Assembly (NCBI GenBank): GCA_000169995.1
Contig: AAZW01000035.1
Span: forward strand, 1 to 50,696
Direction of reading: 5' to 3'
Source of the DNA: Vibrionales bacterium SWAT-3
GTDB taxonomy: Bacteria; Pseudomonadota; Gammaproteobacteria; Enterobacterales; Vibrionaceae
DNA: 50,696 nt
The position numbers and the translations under genes were made by a program. How positions within the stretch are numbered: the first letter of the stretch is position 1; each line of letters begins with the position of its first letter. The notes under the pieces were generated by a model that did not search any database, had not been told where the DNA came from, and saw only the letters and a list, made by a program, of their open reading frames with translations. Shown here piece by piece: positions 8,942 to 16,797 of this stretch.

Positions 8942-9244
8942 AGCGTTCTCCCTAAATACTTTGCGTCATGTTTTTATCTGCTTCTTTCATTTAATTGTTG
9001 TCTAAAATCTTGATTTTACTAAATGGATTTCAACAATTTTATTGATAGGTGAAACCTAACAAGACAAAAAAGCGAGGTAGATAAAGGGTTGAGCGCATTT
9101 TCAAACATCCAAAAAAAGTAAAAAAAAGTGTCCTTACAAAGTCTTACTTTCTCTTTCTCGACCTTACTTAGCCGCACTAGCCTGTATACATAAACTCTGT
9201 AATCTTCACCGCATCAATAATAAAAACACCATTTGAGAAAGTTT
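8942..9244. other. Divergent intergenic region
   Basis: About 300 bp of A+T-rich sequence with A-rich runs near 9105-9130, between the divergent CBS gene and a small plus-strand gene. It must hold both promoters. I see no palindrome or RNA structure worth naming. Confidence 0.4.
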
Positions 9245-9481
9245 ATGCAACACAACGAAAATACTATGTATGCGTATGTTTATAAGGGCCAGAACGGCAC
9301 TGACAACACGCTCATTGCCACTATCGATAACCAAGAAAAGCCTCTGGTTTCGAATTGTCTCGATGAAATAAAAAACATGTCGAATCTAGCCATTGATTTA
9401 GCCGCTCAAAACAACCTAATGGTCAAGCTCGTCAAATATCAAAAAGAGCAAGAGATCGATTTCGGCATGTTCTTCAAATAA
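9245..9481 (+). CDS. Small hypothetical protein
   Basis: 78 aa from the ATG at 9245 (MQHNENTMYAYVYKGQNG...). A TTG 12 bp upstream is in frame but would destroy the GAGAAA ribosome-site candidate. The sequence is soluble and acidic/neutral, with no signal peptide or membrane segment, and ends in DFGMFFK. I do not recognise a family. It looks like the short conserved unknown proteins common in Vibrio. Confidence 0.6.
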   Translation: MQHNENTMYAYVYKGQNGTDNTLIATIDNQEKPLVSNCLDEIKNMSNLAIDLAAQNNLMVKLVKYQKEQEIDFGMFFK

Positions 9482-9598
9482 CCATTCACATACTCCCCGG
9501 CAGCCATGTTTGAGTGGTTGCCGAATTCAGACTGACAAGCTTGAGCAACAAACGGTATACTTGAACCATACCATGCTCTCCTCTTTATTCGGTCTCGT

Positions 9599-9871
9599 AT
9601 GTCTTTATCCACCGCCATCTTCAAGATCAAAACTTACTTCAGCACACTGCTGGATTTTCAGTCCCGTATTTGGGTGGTTCATATCTTTGAAGATTCGATT
9701 ACTGACCAATCATTTGTCATTAATGAGGATGCCTTTAAAGAGCCGCTAGAGTGGATGAGAAAGCGGGATTACCAATCAAAAATGCTCGAACGTGTTGATA
9801 AAATGAAGATATCGCAGGTTATCGAGATTCAATTCGAAGACAAAATGCATAGGCTGATGCGAGTAAAATAG
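9599..9871 (+). CDS. Small hypothetical protein
   Basis: 90 aa (MSLSTAIFKIKTYFSTLLDFQSRIWVVHIFEDSITDQSFV...). No membrane segment. The C-terminal half is charged and amphipathic (EWMRKRDYQSKMLERVDKMK). The region upstream (9482-9598) lacks a clear terminator and the ribosome site is weak, so the start is uncertain. Codon usage looks like the neighbours, which favours a real gene. Function unknown. Confidence 0.5.
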   Translation: MSLSTAIFKIKTYFSTLLDFQSRIWVVHIFEDSITDQSFVINEDAFKEPLEWMRKRDYQSKMLERVDKMKISQVIEIQFEDKMHRLMRVK

Positions 9872-9910
9872 TGGTTCAGTCCTGACCATTTAACCGAAAC
9901 ACCCGATACA

Positions 9911-9935
9911 AAAAAGGCCAGCAATCGCTGACCTT
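9911..9935 (-). terminator. Terminator of the TrpD2-like gene
   Basis: 9-bp stem with one G-T pair (9914-9922 with 9927-9935), AATC loop, T-run on the minus strand; 27 bp past the stop codon. Confidence 0.75.
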
Positions 9936-9961
9936 CTCTTACAAGCTCTGTCGTATTTCAA

Positions 9962-10948
9962 CTAACGTGCACAGTACTCATGCCATAGGCGTACCGCTTT
10001 TTGGTAGGCCTCAGTTTTGTCATGCGTCTCCGCAAACAAAATAGCTGTCATACTATCGACCACTGTGTTCGCCATCAAAGTCATCTCTTCAGCTGGTGTC
10101 CCGAGTACACATTCACTCGGCAGTGGTAGATCTGAGTTCATCATCTCTTCCCAATAGAAAGACTCAACTTTATCAGGAGAGCTCATCCATACCGTTTGAC
10201 TCACTTTCGGGTTGTATTCCGACTCACCGTTCATTCCTTTGAAAGAGATAACCGAATGAGATTTGTTGCCAATCACATGTTCAACTTCAGCATGAAGCTG
10301 TGGGAAGCCAGGGTGGAAGCTACCACGTAAACCTAAACGGCCACCACCAGGGTTCAATGCTCGAACCACCGTATTGATCGGCGTTCTCAACCCATAACGA
10401 TGCTTCCAACCAATCATAGTTTGCGCTTCAGGAGCAAAATTAGCCAACGGCAAATAAGCAATGCCATCTTGCTCAAGGATCGACTTAGCATGTTCAGGGT
10501 TATCAGCACGTTGCACACCGACATCTTGCAAATGGATTTCTACGTGCGTTCTACCGCTCGGCTTATCCATGTAACCATGCATTAATACCTTGTAGCCGTT
10601 ATCCGCCAAGATCTTAGCCGCCAGCAAGTTCCAAGGCTTACCACTAGCGCTTTCATTGCGCTTACCGGCATAACACGGCCAATCAATATCTGCCCCTAAA
10701 TCGGGCACGCGAGATTGAAACGCTTTAACAAAGCCAGCAATTTCTTCATTGGTTTCGTTCTGCACACGAATTAACATCAGTAGCATAGCCATCTGGTCGT
10801 CACCGACCTGTCCGCTTAAATACTCATCCATGATGCGGTAGGCTTGTTCGAACGATAAAGGCTTACGCCCTCTTTCCCCTCGTCCAACTGTACGAATACA
10901 CTCTAAAATACTACTCATTGATTGCTTAATCTCTTCCGTTGATATCAA
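9962..10948 (-). CDS. TrpD2/YbiB-like protein (anthranilate phosphoribosyltransferase fold)
   Basis: The 328-aa product has the helical N-terminal domain (GRGERGRKPLSFEQAYRIMDEYLSGQVGDDQMAMLLMLIRVQNE, about 23-67) and the nucleoside phosphorylase-type alpha/beta domain of the TrpD fold. It belongs to the TrpD2 branch (E. coli YbiB), which in characterised members does not make tryptophan and binds nucleic acid. The classical TrpD phosphate loop GTGGD is absent; the equivalent position reads AGKRNESASGKPWNLLAAKIL. There are no trp genes nearby. It is monocistronic with its own terminator. Enzymatic function is doubtful; family assignment is good. Confidence 0.8.
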   Translation of the reverse strand: MISTEEIKQSMSSILECIRTVGRGERGRKPLSFEQAYRIMDEYLSGQVGDDQMAMLLMLIRVQNETNEEIAGFVKAFQSRVPDLGADIDWPCYAGKRNESASGKPWNLLAAKILADNGYKVLMHGYMDKPSGRTHVEIHLQDVGVQRADNPEHAKSILEQDGIAYLPLANFAPEAQTMIGWKHRYGLRTPINTVVRALNPGGGRLGLRGSFHPGFPQLHAEVEHVIGNKSHSVISFKGMNGESEYNPKVSQTVWMSSPDKVESFYWEEMMNSDLPLPSECVLGTPAEEMTLMANTVVDSMTAILFAETHDKTEAYQKAVRLWHEYCAR

Positions 10949-11115
10949 TAAAATTCGAATACGCTTTCGATTCTATGATACCCACAGTGCATTGCAAAGC
11001 GATTCAGGTGCTAACACTCTAATTACCAAAACCGTCGTGGGAGTTCTAAAAGTAAACTTCGTGGTGTAAAATTAACGTATGCAATGCTAACCGCGACATA
11101 TTGAGTAGTATCCAA

Positions 11116-11727
11116 ATGACTGTAAAGAAAACACTGAGCCAAAGAAAACGAGAATCGATCGTTGCCGCTGCTATCGCAGAATTTACTGAGCACGGTTATA
11201 AGGCCACCAGTATGGATAAAATATCGAGCCGAGCGGAAGTGTCTAAACGCACCGTCTACAACCACTTTGCTAGCAAAGAGCTGCTTCTCGAGGAGATACT
11301 AGACAGTATTTGGAGTAAAACGCTCGCCGCCACGCACTTCCCTTATCAAGCTGAACTGCCTCTTGAACAACAGCTCGCATCAATCGCGAATCAAGAACTA
11401 GAGCTTTTAGAGTCTGAAGGCTTTATCGACTTATCTCGCGTGCTCTTCTCTGAGTACTTCCATAATGCGGAACTTGCGAGCCAAGCAATGGAGAAATACT
11501 CTCAAGCAGAGAGTGGGCTGATGACTTGGATAAAAGCTGCGCAGGCCGATGGTCGCTTAGTCGAGCTCGACCCTCTGTTTGCTTCAACTCAATTTATTGC
11601 ACTCATTAAGTCGTTCGCTTTTTGGCCGCAGATCATTGGTCATGCCCCTTCTCCCGATACGCAGCACAAGCACATCATCGTGAACTCAACGGTTGAGATG
11701 TTTCTCAAACAGTACCAGGCCAAATAA
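11116..11727 (+). CDS. TetR-family transcriptional regulator
   Basis: 203 aa from the ATG at 11116; an in-frame TTG at 11101 has no better ribosome site. The N-terminal helix-turn-helix is clear (RESIVAAAIAEFTEHGYKATSMDKISSRAEVSKRTVYNHFASKELL, about residues 11-55), followed by an all-helical ligand domain of usual length. It is divergent from the TrpD2-like gene. Downstream the next gene is 150 bp away, so its target is not obvious. AefR/AcrR-like; ligand unknown. Confidence 0.88.
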   Translation: MTVKKTLSQRKRESIVAAAIAEFTEHGYKATSMDKISSRAEVSKRTVYNHFASKELLLEEILDSIWSKTLAATHFPYQAELPLEQQLASIANQELELLESEGFIDLSRVLFSEYFHNAELASQAMEKYSQAESGLMTWIKAAQADGRLVELDPLFASTQFIALIKSFAFWPQIIGHAPSPDTQHKHIIVNSTVEMFLKQYQAK

Positions 11728-11875
11728 AAGTTGAGCCCTGCTAAGTTTTGCTGGGTTTTAATTAGAGATAGATAAACGAGTGAGGTATGATTTGCTCGTT
11801 TTGTGGCTGAGCGGTTTGCCAGTTGCAGAATCTGATTTATTTCAGCCGTTGTTCAGGTACAAAGACCACTATTTC

Positions 11876-12208
11876 ATGCCAAAGTTGATAAGCAAAATTT
11901 GGGTACACGTTTTTATGCTGCTTGCGATGTTAATGGCCACCATCAGTGTGGATAGCATTGCGAGTAACAATATCGTGGCATCTCAGCATCTATCAACGCC
12001 GTCAAACAGTATCTCGCCTTCACAGCCAATTGCCCAAGCTAACATTGAGCATCATTGTTGTGGCTCAGTCTGCTTGTTAAAAATGCCACCATTGATTGTG
12101 TCTGAGTCCTTCGATACTCAAATTGCCTCTTTGGCTCTTATTGAAAAAGAGCCTTCACACAAAGCGATTATTGCGCCTCAAGCACCTTATCGCCCCCCTA
12201 TTTCTTAA
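11876..12208 (+). CDS. Small secreted Cys/His-containing protein upstream of dsbA
   Basis: 110 aa from the ATG at 11876. A GTG start at 11780 would add 32 residues ahead of the signal sequence and is disfavoured. Residues 8-29 form a hydrophobic export signal (WVHVFMLLAMLMATISV). The mature part carries a compact cluster EHHCCGSVC around residues 60-68 and ends in APYRPPIS. The pattern recalls small DUF2946-type periplasmic proteins associated with metals, but this is only a resemblance. It lies 86 bp before the dsbA gene on the same strand and may be co-transcribed. Its three cysteines would be exposed to that oxidase. Confidence 0.6.
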   Translation: MPKLISKIWVHVFMLLAMLMATISVDSIASNNIVASQHLSTPSNSISPSQPIAQANIEHHCCGSVCLLKMPPLIVSESFDTQIASLALIEKEPSHKAIIAPQAPYRPPIS

Positions 12209-12294
12209 TCGTTTGTCCCAAATTGGCAATCCATGCCACCCAAAAACAGCAGTTTTGCTGTGCTTAACGACATCCAAATTTAGGAAATAAACAC

Positions 12295-12894
12295 ATGAAT
12301 AAACTATTTAGCCTTTTTGCTGCTCTAATTATGAGCGCTTCAGTCAACGCCGCTCAGTTTGAAGAAGGTACTCACTACAAGATCCTTGATGTAGCAAAAG
12401 CAGACAAGCCAGTTGTAACTGAATTTTTCTCTTTCTACTGCCCACACTGTTACAAATTCGAAGGGGTAATTAAGTACCTAAAAGAAGACCTACCGGAAAC
12501 AGCAAACTTCCAAAAAGTTCACGTCGCTTTTATGGGTAACAATATGGCCGTGCCGATGGCCAAAGCTTACGCAACTATGATTGCGTTGGATGCTGAAGAG
12601 AGCATGGTTCCTGCTATGTTTGCTCAGATCCATGAGAAGCAAAAGACACCACGCGACGAAGCTGAACTGCGCCAAGTGTTCATTGATAATGGTGTCGATG
12701 CGAAGAAGTTTGACGCGGCATACAACAGCTTTGCGGTTAACTCGATGCAGAAACGCTTTGATCAGCAATTTGATGCAAGCACGCTAACCGGCGTTCCTGG
12801 TGTGCTGGTCAATAACAAGTACATCGTAAAGCCGGACCAAATCAAAAGCTACGAAGAGTACAACCAGCTAGTTAACTACTTGCTAACGCTCTAA
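12295..12894 (+). CDS. dsbA: Periplasmic thiol:disulfide oxidase DsbA
   Basis: The 199-aa product has a signal peptide (MNKLFSLFAALIMSASVNA), a thioredoxin fold with an all-helical insertion, the active site C49-P-H-C52, and the cis-proline loop TGVPG (P168). These match DsbA/TcpG, which introduces disulfides into exported proteins and is recycled by DsbB. TTTAGGAAATA precedes the ATG as ribosome site, and a strong terminator follows at 12911. No dsbB is nearby. If the genome has another dsbA, this would be a paralogue; that cannot be judged here. Confidence 0.92.
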   Translation: MNKLFSLFAALIMSASVNAAQFEEGTHYKILDVAKADKPVVTEFFSFYCPHCYKFEGVIKYLKEDLPETANFQKVHVAFMGNNMAVPMAKAYATMIALDAEESMVPAMFAQIHEKQKTPRDEAELRQVFIDNGVDAKKFDAAYNSFAVNSMQKRFDQQFDASTLTGVPGVLVNNKYIVKPDQIKSYEEYNQLVNYLLTL

Positions 12895-12910
12895 GTCGTT
12901 TTTCATCGCC

Positions 12911-12939
12911 AAGCCAGTGAACTCTTCACTGGCTTTTTT
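12911..12939 (+). terminator. Terminator of dsbA
   Basis: Perfect 11-bp stem (12911-12921 with 12925-12935), CTC loop, six T; 17 bp after the stop codon. Confidence 0.92.
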
Positions 12940-13104
12940 ATCTCTATCGGCGCTCAGAGCGCATGTAAATTAAAGACTCGCGCTATTCTTCACTGGCATC
13001 CGTAGCAAATTTTCATATACTGCACCTTATTAAGTCATCGACTATGTTGTTGTACTGAAAACACTAGTACTCCAAACCCTTAGCACTCAAATATTGGGAC
13101 CTTT

Positions 13105-13599
13105 ATGATCACTCTGACTACCAATTTTGGCGACATTGAAATTGAACTGAACCTTGAAAAAGCACCAGTGACGTCGAAAAACTTCCTTAAATACTGCCAA
13201 GACGGTTTCTACGAAGGCACGACATTTCACCGTGTTATTGAAGGTTTCATGATTCAAGGTGGTGGTCACACTATCGACATGACAGAAAAGCCAACGCGTG
13301 CACCTATCGTGAACGAAGCAAACCGCGGGTTAAAGAACGTGATTGGCTCTGTGGCGATGGCACGTACTGATGCGCCACATTCTGCAACGGCACAATTCTT
13401 TATCAACCTTGATGACAACGACTTCCTTGATCACACCTCGACTACGAACGCAGGCTGGGGTTACGCGGTATTCGGTAAAGTATCGGCAGGTATGGACGTA
13501 GTAAATAAGATTGCAGCTGAACCAACGACAATTCGCTGGGGTCACGAAGATGTACCTTGTGAAGATATTATGATTACAAAAGTCACGATCAACGAATAA
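13105..13599 (+). CDS. ppiB: Cytoplasmic peptidyl-prolyl cis-trans isomerase B (cyclophilin)
   Basis: 164 aa, the usual size of PpiB, with no signal peptide. It contains the catalytic cyclophilin block FHRVIEGFMIQGGG (residues 41-54, including R43, F48 and Q51), the AMARTDAPHSATAQFFINL segment, and the W/H region near the C-terminus. It accelerates proline isomerisation during protein folding. It stands alone, with an imperfect hairpin (13620-13646) after the stop that lacks a T-run. Confidence 0.95.
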   Translation: MITLTTNFGDIEIELNLEKAPVTSKNFLKYCQDGFYEGTTFHRVIEGFMIQGGGHTIDMTEKPTRAPIVNEANRGLKNVIGSVAMARTDAPHSATAQFFINLDDNDFLDHTSTTNAGWGYAVFGKVSAGMDVVNKIAAEPTTIRWGHEDVPCEDIMITKVTINE

Positions 13600-13803
13600 A
13601 TCGCACCGAAAATTGCAGCAAATGGTGAGACTCAGTCTCGCCATTTATAACTATCAATATTATCAACTGTACTTATTAGTGTACGGTATATTTATATAAC
13701 CAACCCTATCCTCGCTATTCATCAGTCTCAATGACGTGTTATGCTCCTGATCTGCAAGCTTCTCCAGCATTGCAATCAACTTACATTGGACGTAACTCTA
13801 ACC

Positions 13804-14946
13804 ATGACTCGACTCTCTTTATGGACAACAGCGCTCTTATCTTCTGTTGCCAGTTTCTCAAGTTCAGCTTTTGAGGTTGATACTCGAGAATCACAAGAAC
13901 CTGAACTGGATGACCAATTTCGTGTCATTGCTATTCCCTTTTACGATCCAAGTGTAGATACAGGCATTTCCGTCGTTCCTATCTATAACTTCTACGCTGA
14001 CGGCGAATCAAAGAACGCATCAACGTTATCTGCGACGCTGACTTATACGCAGAATGATAGCTATTACATCAAAGGCAATGCTGAACTCTTATTGAAAGGG
14101 GATTCAATTCGATTTAGCGGTGAAATGGGCTTCTCTAGTACCAACATTACCTTGGTCGATTTGGTCGATACTAACCACCAAGAGTACAGCTTCGATGGTG
14201 ACTTCTACTTTAAGGTTTACGACAACATCTACCTTGGTATGGGTTTAGACTACTCAACGGCTCGCTATCTAGCAGACACACCACGCGACAAGCTACTGCT
14301 TAAACTCACAGGGTTCAGTGAGGAGTATGAAGCCGACACAGGAGCAAAGTTCTCTTTCTTGTGGGATGAGCGAGAGCACTACTACTACCCTTATCATGGC
14401 TTTCTATTCGAGCTGACCTATGAAGACCATGGCGAGTGGCTTGGTAATGACAAAGATGCGACCTACTCTTCGCTCTTTTCTGATTACCGACTGTTCTACA
14501 GCTTAACGCACGATGACAATCACATCATCGCAAGCCGCTGGGTGACTCGCTATCTACTGGATGCTGAAAATGCTCCAAGCAGTGCATACAGCACCTATGG
14601 CCGACAAGGGCGAAATGTTCAACGTGGTTTCGTCGCGGGTGATCACATTGCTTCGCACATGACCAACCTTGAAATGGAATATCGCTACTCGATTTCCGGC
14701 TCGTCCATCAACTTCTTGAACAACGTTGCGGTAGTCGGTCTAACGGGTGTAGGCAAGGTATTTGGTGAAAGGCTGAATCCAACCGACCCTTATCATAGCT
14801 TTGACGATGGTGACCTTCTGACTATGGTTGGTCTCGGGCTACGTTATCGCTTAATGCGCCAAGAACGCATCAATGTGCGAATGGATTTCACCTACAACAA
14901 CGAAGGTGAAGTGCTGGCCTACTTTAGCTTAGGTGAAAATATCTAG
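13804..14946 (+). CDS. Outer-membrane protein with Omp85/BamA-like C-terminal barrel
   Basis: 380 aa from the ATG at 13804, which gives a clean signal peptide (MTRLSLWTTALLSSVASFSSSAFEV). The ATG at 13741 would add 21 residues before it. The body alternates aromatic/polar beta strands. It has the bacterial surface-antigen features of BamA/TamA barrels: a VQRGF-type loop (QRGFVAGDHIASHMTNLEMEYRY; compare the LRGY motif) and the closing strands GLGLRYRLMRQERINVRMDFTY, ending with AYFSLGENI. POTRA domains are missing, so this is a small stand-alone barrel and not an assembly factor of the usual kind. It may be a lipid- or hydrolase-linked transporter. Function unknown. Confidence 0.78.
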   Translation: MTRLSLWTTALLSSVASFSSSAFEVDTRESQEPELDDQFRVIAIPFYDPSVDTGISVVPIYNFYADGESKNASTLSATLTYTQNDSYYIKGNAELLLKGDSIRFSGEMGFSSTNITLVDLVDTNHQEYSFDGDFYFKVYDNIYLGMGLDYSTARYLADTPRDKLLLKLTGFSEEYEADTGAKFSFLWDEREHYYYPYHGFLFELTYEDHGEWLGNDKDATYSSLFSDYRLFYSLTHDDNHIIASRWVTRYLLDAENAPSSAYSTYGRQGRNVQRGFVAGDHIASHMTNLEMEYRYSISGSSINFLNNVAVVGLTGVGKVFGERLNPTDPYHSFDDGDLLTMVGLGLRYRLMRQERINVRMDFTYNNEGEVLAYFSLGENI

Positions 14947-14996
14947 CCCAAGCTGTGGCCTTTTTAAAGCCATTATATCTAACCGATGATTCCCCC

Positions 14997-15034
14997 AAGC
15001 CTGTCACGACTCGATCCGTACAGGCTTTCTGTTT
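14997..15034 (+). terminator. Probable terminator of the Omp85-like gene
   Basis: AAGCCTGT (14997-15004) pairs with ACAGGCTT (15020-15027), followed by TCTGTTT. The 15-nt loop makes it weaker than the others. It lies between convergent genes. Confidence 0.55.
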
Positions 15035-15053
15035 ATAGAACCTCAAGAAAAAA

Positions 15054-15476
15054 CTACCAACGAGAGCGATAAGTACGGTGACAAGCTCGGCATGTATTAT
15101 TGGCCGAGTCTAAACCACGCTCAGCTTTGCTTTTGTCTTGTTCAAGACTGGCTTGCTGTAACTCAATAAAACTTTGATTCATCTGTAACATCAGTTGATT
15201 GAATTTCTCAGGCTTACTCCATACCGCCTCTTTCGCTTTACCGCCTTTATCACTCACAGCAAAACTGTTGGTGAGAATGAGTCCGTGCTCTACCAAGTTA
15301 TCACTTAATCCCTCAACCTTTTGCCAATCTGTATTTAAATTCCCTAATTCTGAAGATACTTGCTTATTGAGTTTTTCTATTGAGCTAAAAGCTTGTTGGC
15401 GATTGTCGACCGCTTCAGTTGCGGCAATAGTGCTCATTGGCACTGCGATAAGTAAAGCGATAGTCAGTTTTTTCAT
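15054..15476 (-). CDS. Periplasmic cytochrome c' (class II c-type)
   Basis: 140 aa from the ATG at 15476, which has AGGAGTG in front; a longer frame starting at 15572 would run through the regulatory palindrome. The signal peptide is MKKLTIALLIAVPMSTIAA. The mature part is four-helix-like and carries a single heme motif CRACH only eight residues from the C-terminus (NNTCRACHRTYRSRW), the diagnostic layout of cytochrome c'/c-556. Class II cytochromes bind NO or carry electrons. The gene is divergent from a cytochrome b561 gene, a recurrent partner, suggesting an electron path between membrane b561 and periplasmic c'. Confidence 0.85.
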   Translation of the reverse strand: MKKLTIALLIAVPMSTIAATEAVDNRQQAFSSIEKLNKQVSSELGNLNTDWQKVEGLSDNLVEHGLILTNSFAVSDKGGKAKEAVWSKPEKFNQLMLQMNQSFIELQQASLEQDKSKAERGLDSANNTCRACHRTYRSRW

Positions 15477-15542
15477 AGTGTCACTCCTGTTTATTGGTTG
15501 ATTGATTGGCTGATCTTTCAATTCGAATCGATGACATGCATT

Positions 15543-15590
15543 TAATTTACACAACAATAGTTGCGCATGCAACTATTGTTGTGTAAATTA
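15543..15590. promoter_or_regulatory. Large perfect inverted repeat: candidate operator for the MarR regulator
   Basis: Two perfect 22-nt arms (15543-15564 and 15569-15590) separated by GCAT lie exactly between the divergent c' and b561 genes. Each arm contains its own smaller dyad CAAC-AATA-GTTG (and complement), so the element could hold two dimers. The inner part reads ATAGTTGC-GCAT-GCAACTAT, a typical size for MarR-family sites. The marR gene is the second gene of the rightward unit. There is no T-run, so it is not a normal terminator. Confidence 0.75.
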
Positions 15591-15625
15591 ATATCACTTC
15601 GTAAACGACAACTGGGAAATGAACT

Positions 15626-16267
15626 ATGAAAATTTGGGATCTACCAACACGACTGTATCACTGGTTACAAGCACTACTATTCATTGGCCTAGCGGCATCA
15701 GGTTTTAGTGGCAATGGCCCACATGTTTATCTTGGGCTGGCACTGTTTAGCCTAATTTTATGGCGATTGGTTTGGGGATTCATTGGCAGTGACACGAGCC
15801 GCTTCTCACAATTTGTTAGCTCTCCTCGCGCTGCATTCCAGTACTTACGAGGTAAAATCCAGCCAAAGCCAGGGCATAACCCATTAGGGGCGTGGATGGT
15901 CATCGGTATGATCACCACCTTGTTCATCCAATGCATTACGGGCCTTGTTATTGCAGGTTTCTTTGATGCGATCCCGAGCTCGGAAGTCCTTCTTACCGAT
16001 GGCGTATTTGAAGTTTCAGGTGTGGTGCACGGCATTGCAGCGCGTATGTTAGTGGTCTGCGTCGTTCTGCACCTATTGGCAATCATGACTTACAAGTTAC
16101 GTTCAAAACCACTGGTGTTAGCCATGATCACAGGCAAACAAAACTTCACCCCGTCAGTGGAAAGTTTCGAAAGTGGCACTCAATTATCTTTTTCATCAAA
16201 TAGCAAAGCATTGTTGGTGCTAATTGCATCGGTATTAGTTACGATGACAATAGTTGTTATGTCATAA
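15626..16267 (+). CDS. Cytochrome b561 family membrane protein
   Basis: 213 aa with four main hydrophobic helices, plus a fifth hydrophobic C-terminal segment. Histidines suitable for two b hemes are present: LYHWLQ (H12) and GPHVYLGL (H33) near the N-terminus, then VVHGIAAR and VVLHLLAI in the third and fourth helices. It begins with the b561/Ni-Fe-hydrogenase cytochrome b signature WDLPTRLYHW. It probably passes electrons from quinol to the periplasmic cytochrome c' encoded divergently. The marR gene follows after 18 bp, so the two are one transcript starting at the inverted repeat. Confidence 0.88.
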   Translation: MKIWDLPTRLYHWLQALLFIGLAASGFSGNGPHVYLGLALFSLILWRLVWGFIGSDTSRFSQFVSSPRAAFQYLRGKIQPKPGHNPLGAWMVIGMITTLFIQCITGLVIAGFFDAIPSSEVLLTDGVFEVSGVVHGIAARMLVVCVVLHLLAIMTYKLRSKPLVLAMITGKQNFTPSVESFESGTQLSFSSNSKALLVLIASVLVTMTIVVMS

Positions 16268-16285
16268 AGAGTTAGGTAACAAGCA

Positions 16286-16714
16286 ATGCCGGAAGAATTT
16301 GACAGACCAAATAGCTTTGGTTGGTTAGTAAATGTAGTCGCTAATAAGGCGAGCAAAGATTTCGATGTAGAATTGAAAAAGTATGGACTGACCATCGCAT
16401 TATGGCCGACCTTGATGTGCCTTTGGGAAGAAGAAGGGCTGACACAACGTGATATCGCCGCGAAGTCAAAAGTAGAAAATTCAACAACAACACGCACATT
16501 AGATAAATTGGAAAAGCTTGATCTTGTCGAACGAAGAGCGGATCCAAACAGCCGTCGCTCTTTCCGAATTTATCTTACAGAGAAGGGCAAGGAGCTAGAA
16601 AAAGATATCATTCCAGTACCCGCTCGCGTAAACAAAGAGTTGATGAGCGCATTAGATGCTGATGAGCAGCAACAGATGATCGGCTTGCTTAAGAAAATGG
16701 TCGCGGCTATTTAG
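16286..16714 (+). CDS. MarR-family transcriptional regulator
   Basis: 142 aa, a full-length MarR winged helix. The recognition region is LTQRDIAAKSKVENSTTTRTLDKLEKLDLVERRADPNSRRSFRIYLTEKGKEL (about residues 52-104), with the DPNSRR wing, flanked by dimerisation helices. It is co-oriented with cytochrome b561 (18-bp gap) and is the natural candidate to bind the 22-bp inverted repeat upstream, giving autoregulation of b561-marR and joint control of the divergent cytochrome c'. The signal could be oxidative, phenolic or NO-related; the sequence does not say. Confidence 0.9.
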   Translation: MPEEFDRPNSFGWLVNVVANKASKDFDVELKKYGLTIALWPTLMCLWEEEGLTQRDIAAKSKVENSTTTRTLDKLEKLDLVERRADPNSRRSFRIYLTEKGKELEKDIIPVPARVNKELMSALDADEQQQMIGLLKKMVAAI

Positions 16715-16767
16715 CTTTAAGCTAATAAGCTAACTCAGCAACGACCACTCAGTACCCTAGTTCAATA

Positions 16768-16797
16768 AACCCTCGCCACAGGCGAGGGTTTTCTTAT
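16768..16797. terminator. Bidirectional terminator between marR and the DMT transporter gene
   Basis: Perfect 10-bp stem (16768-16777 with 16781-16790), ACA loop, T-rich right side. On the minus strand the transporter stop codon (16794-16796) lies immediately before the hairpin. Confidence 0.85.

Noticed and set aside
9439..9630. Minus-strand frame over two small genes
   Set aside because: It overlaps the end of one plus-strand gene and the start of the next, with no promoter or ribosome site evidence.
15477..15572. N-terminal extension of the cytochrome c' gene
   Set aside because: The extra 32 residues are encoded by the regulatory inverted repeat region and would bury the signal peptide; the ATG at 15476 has a proper ribosome site.
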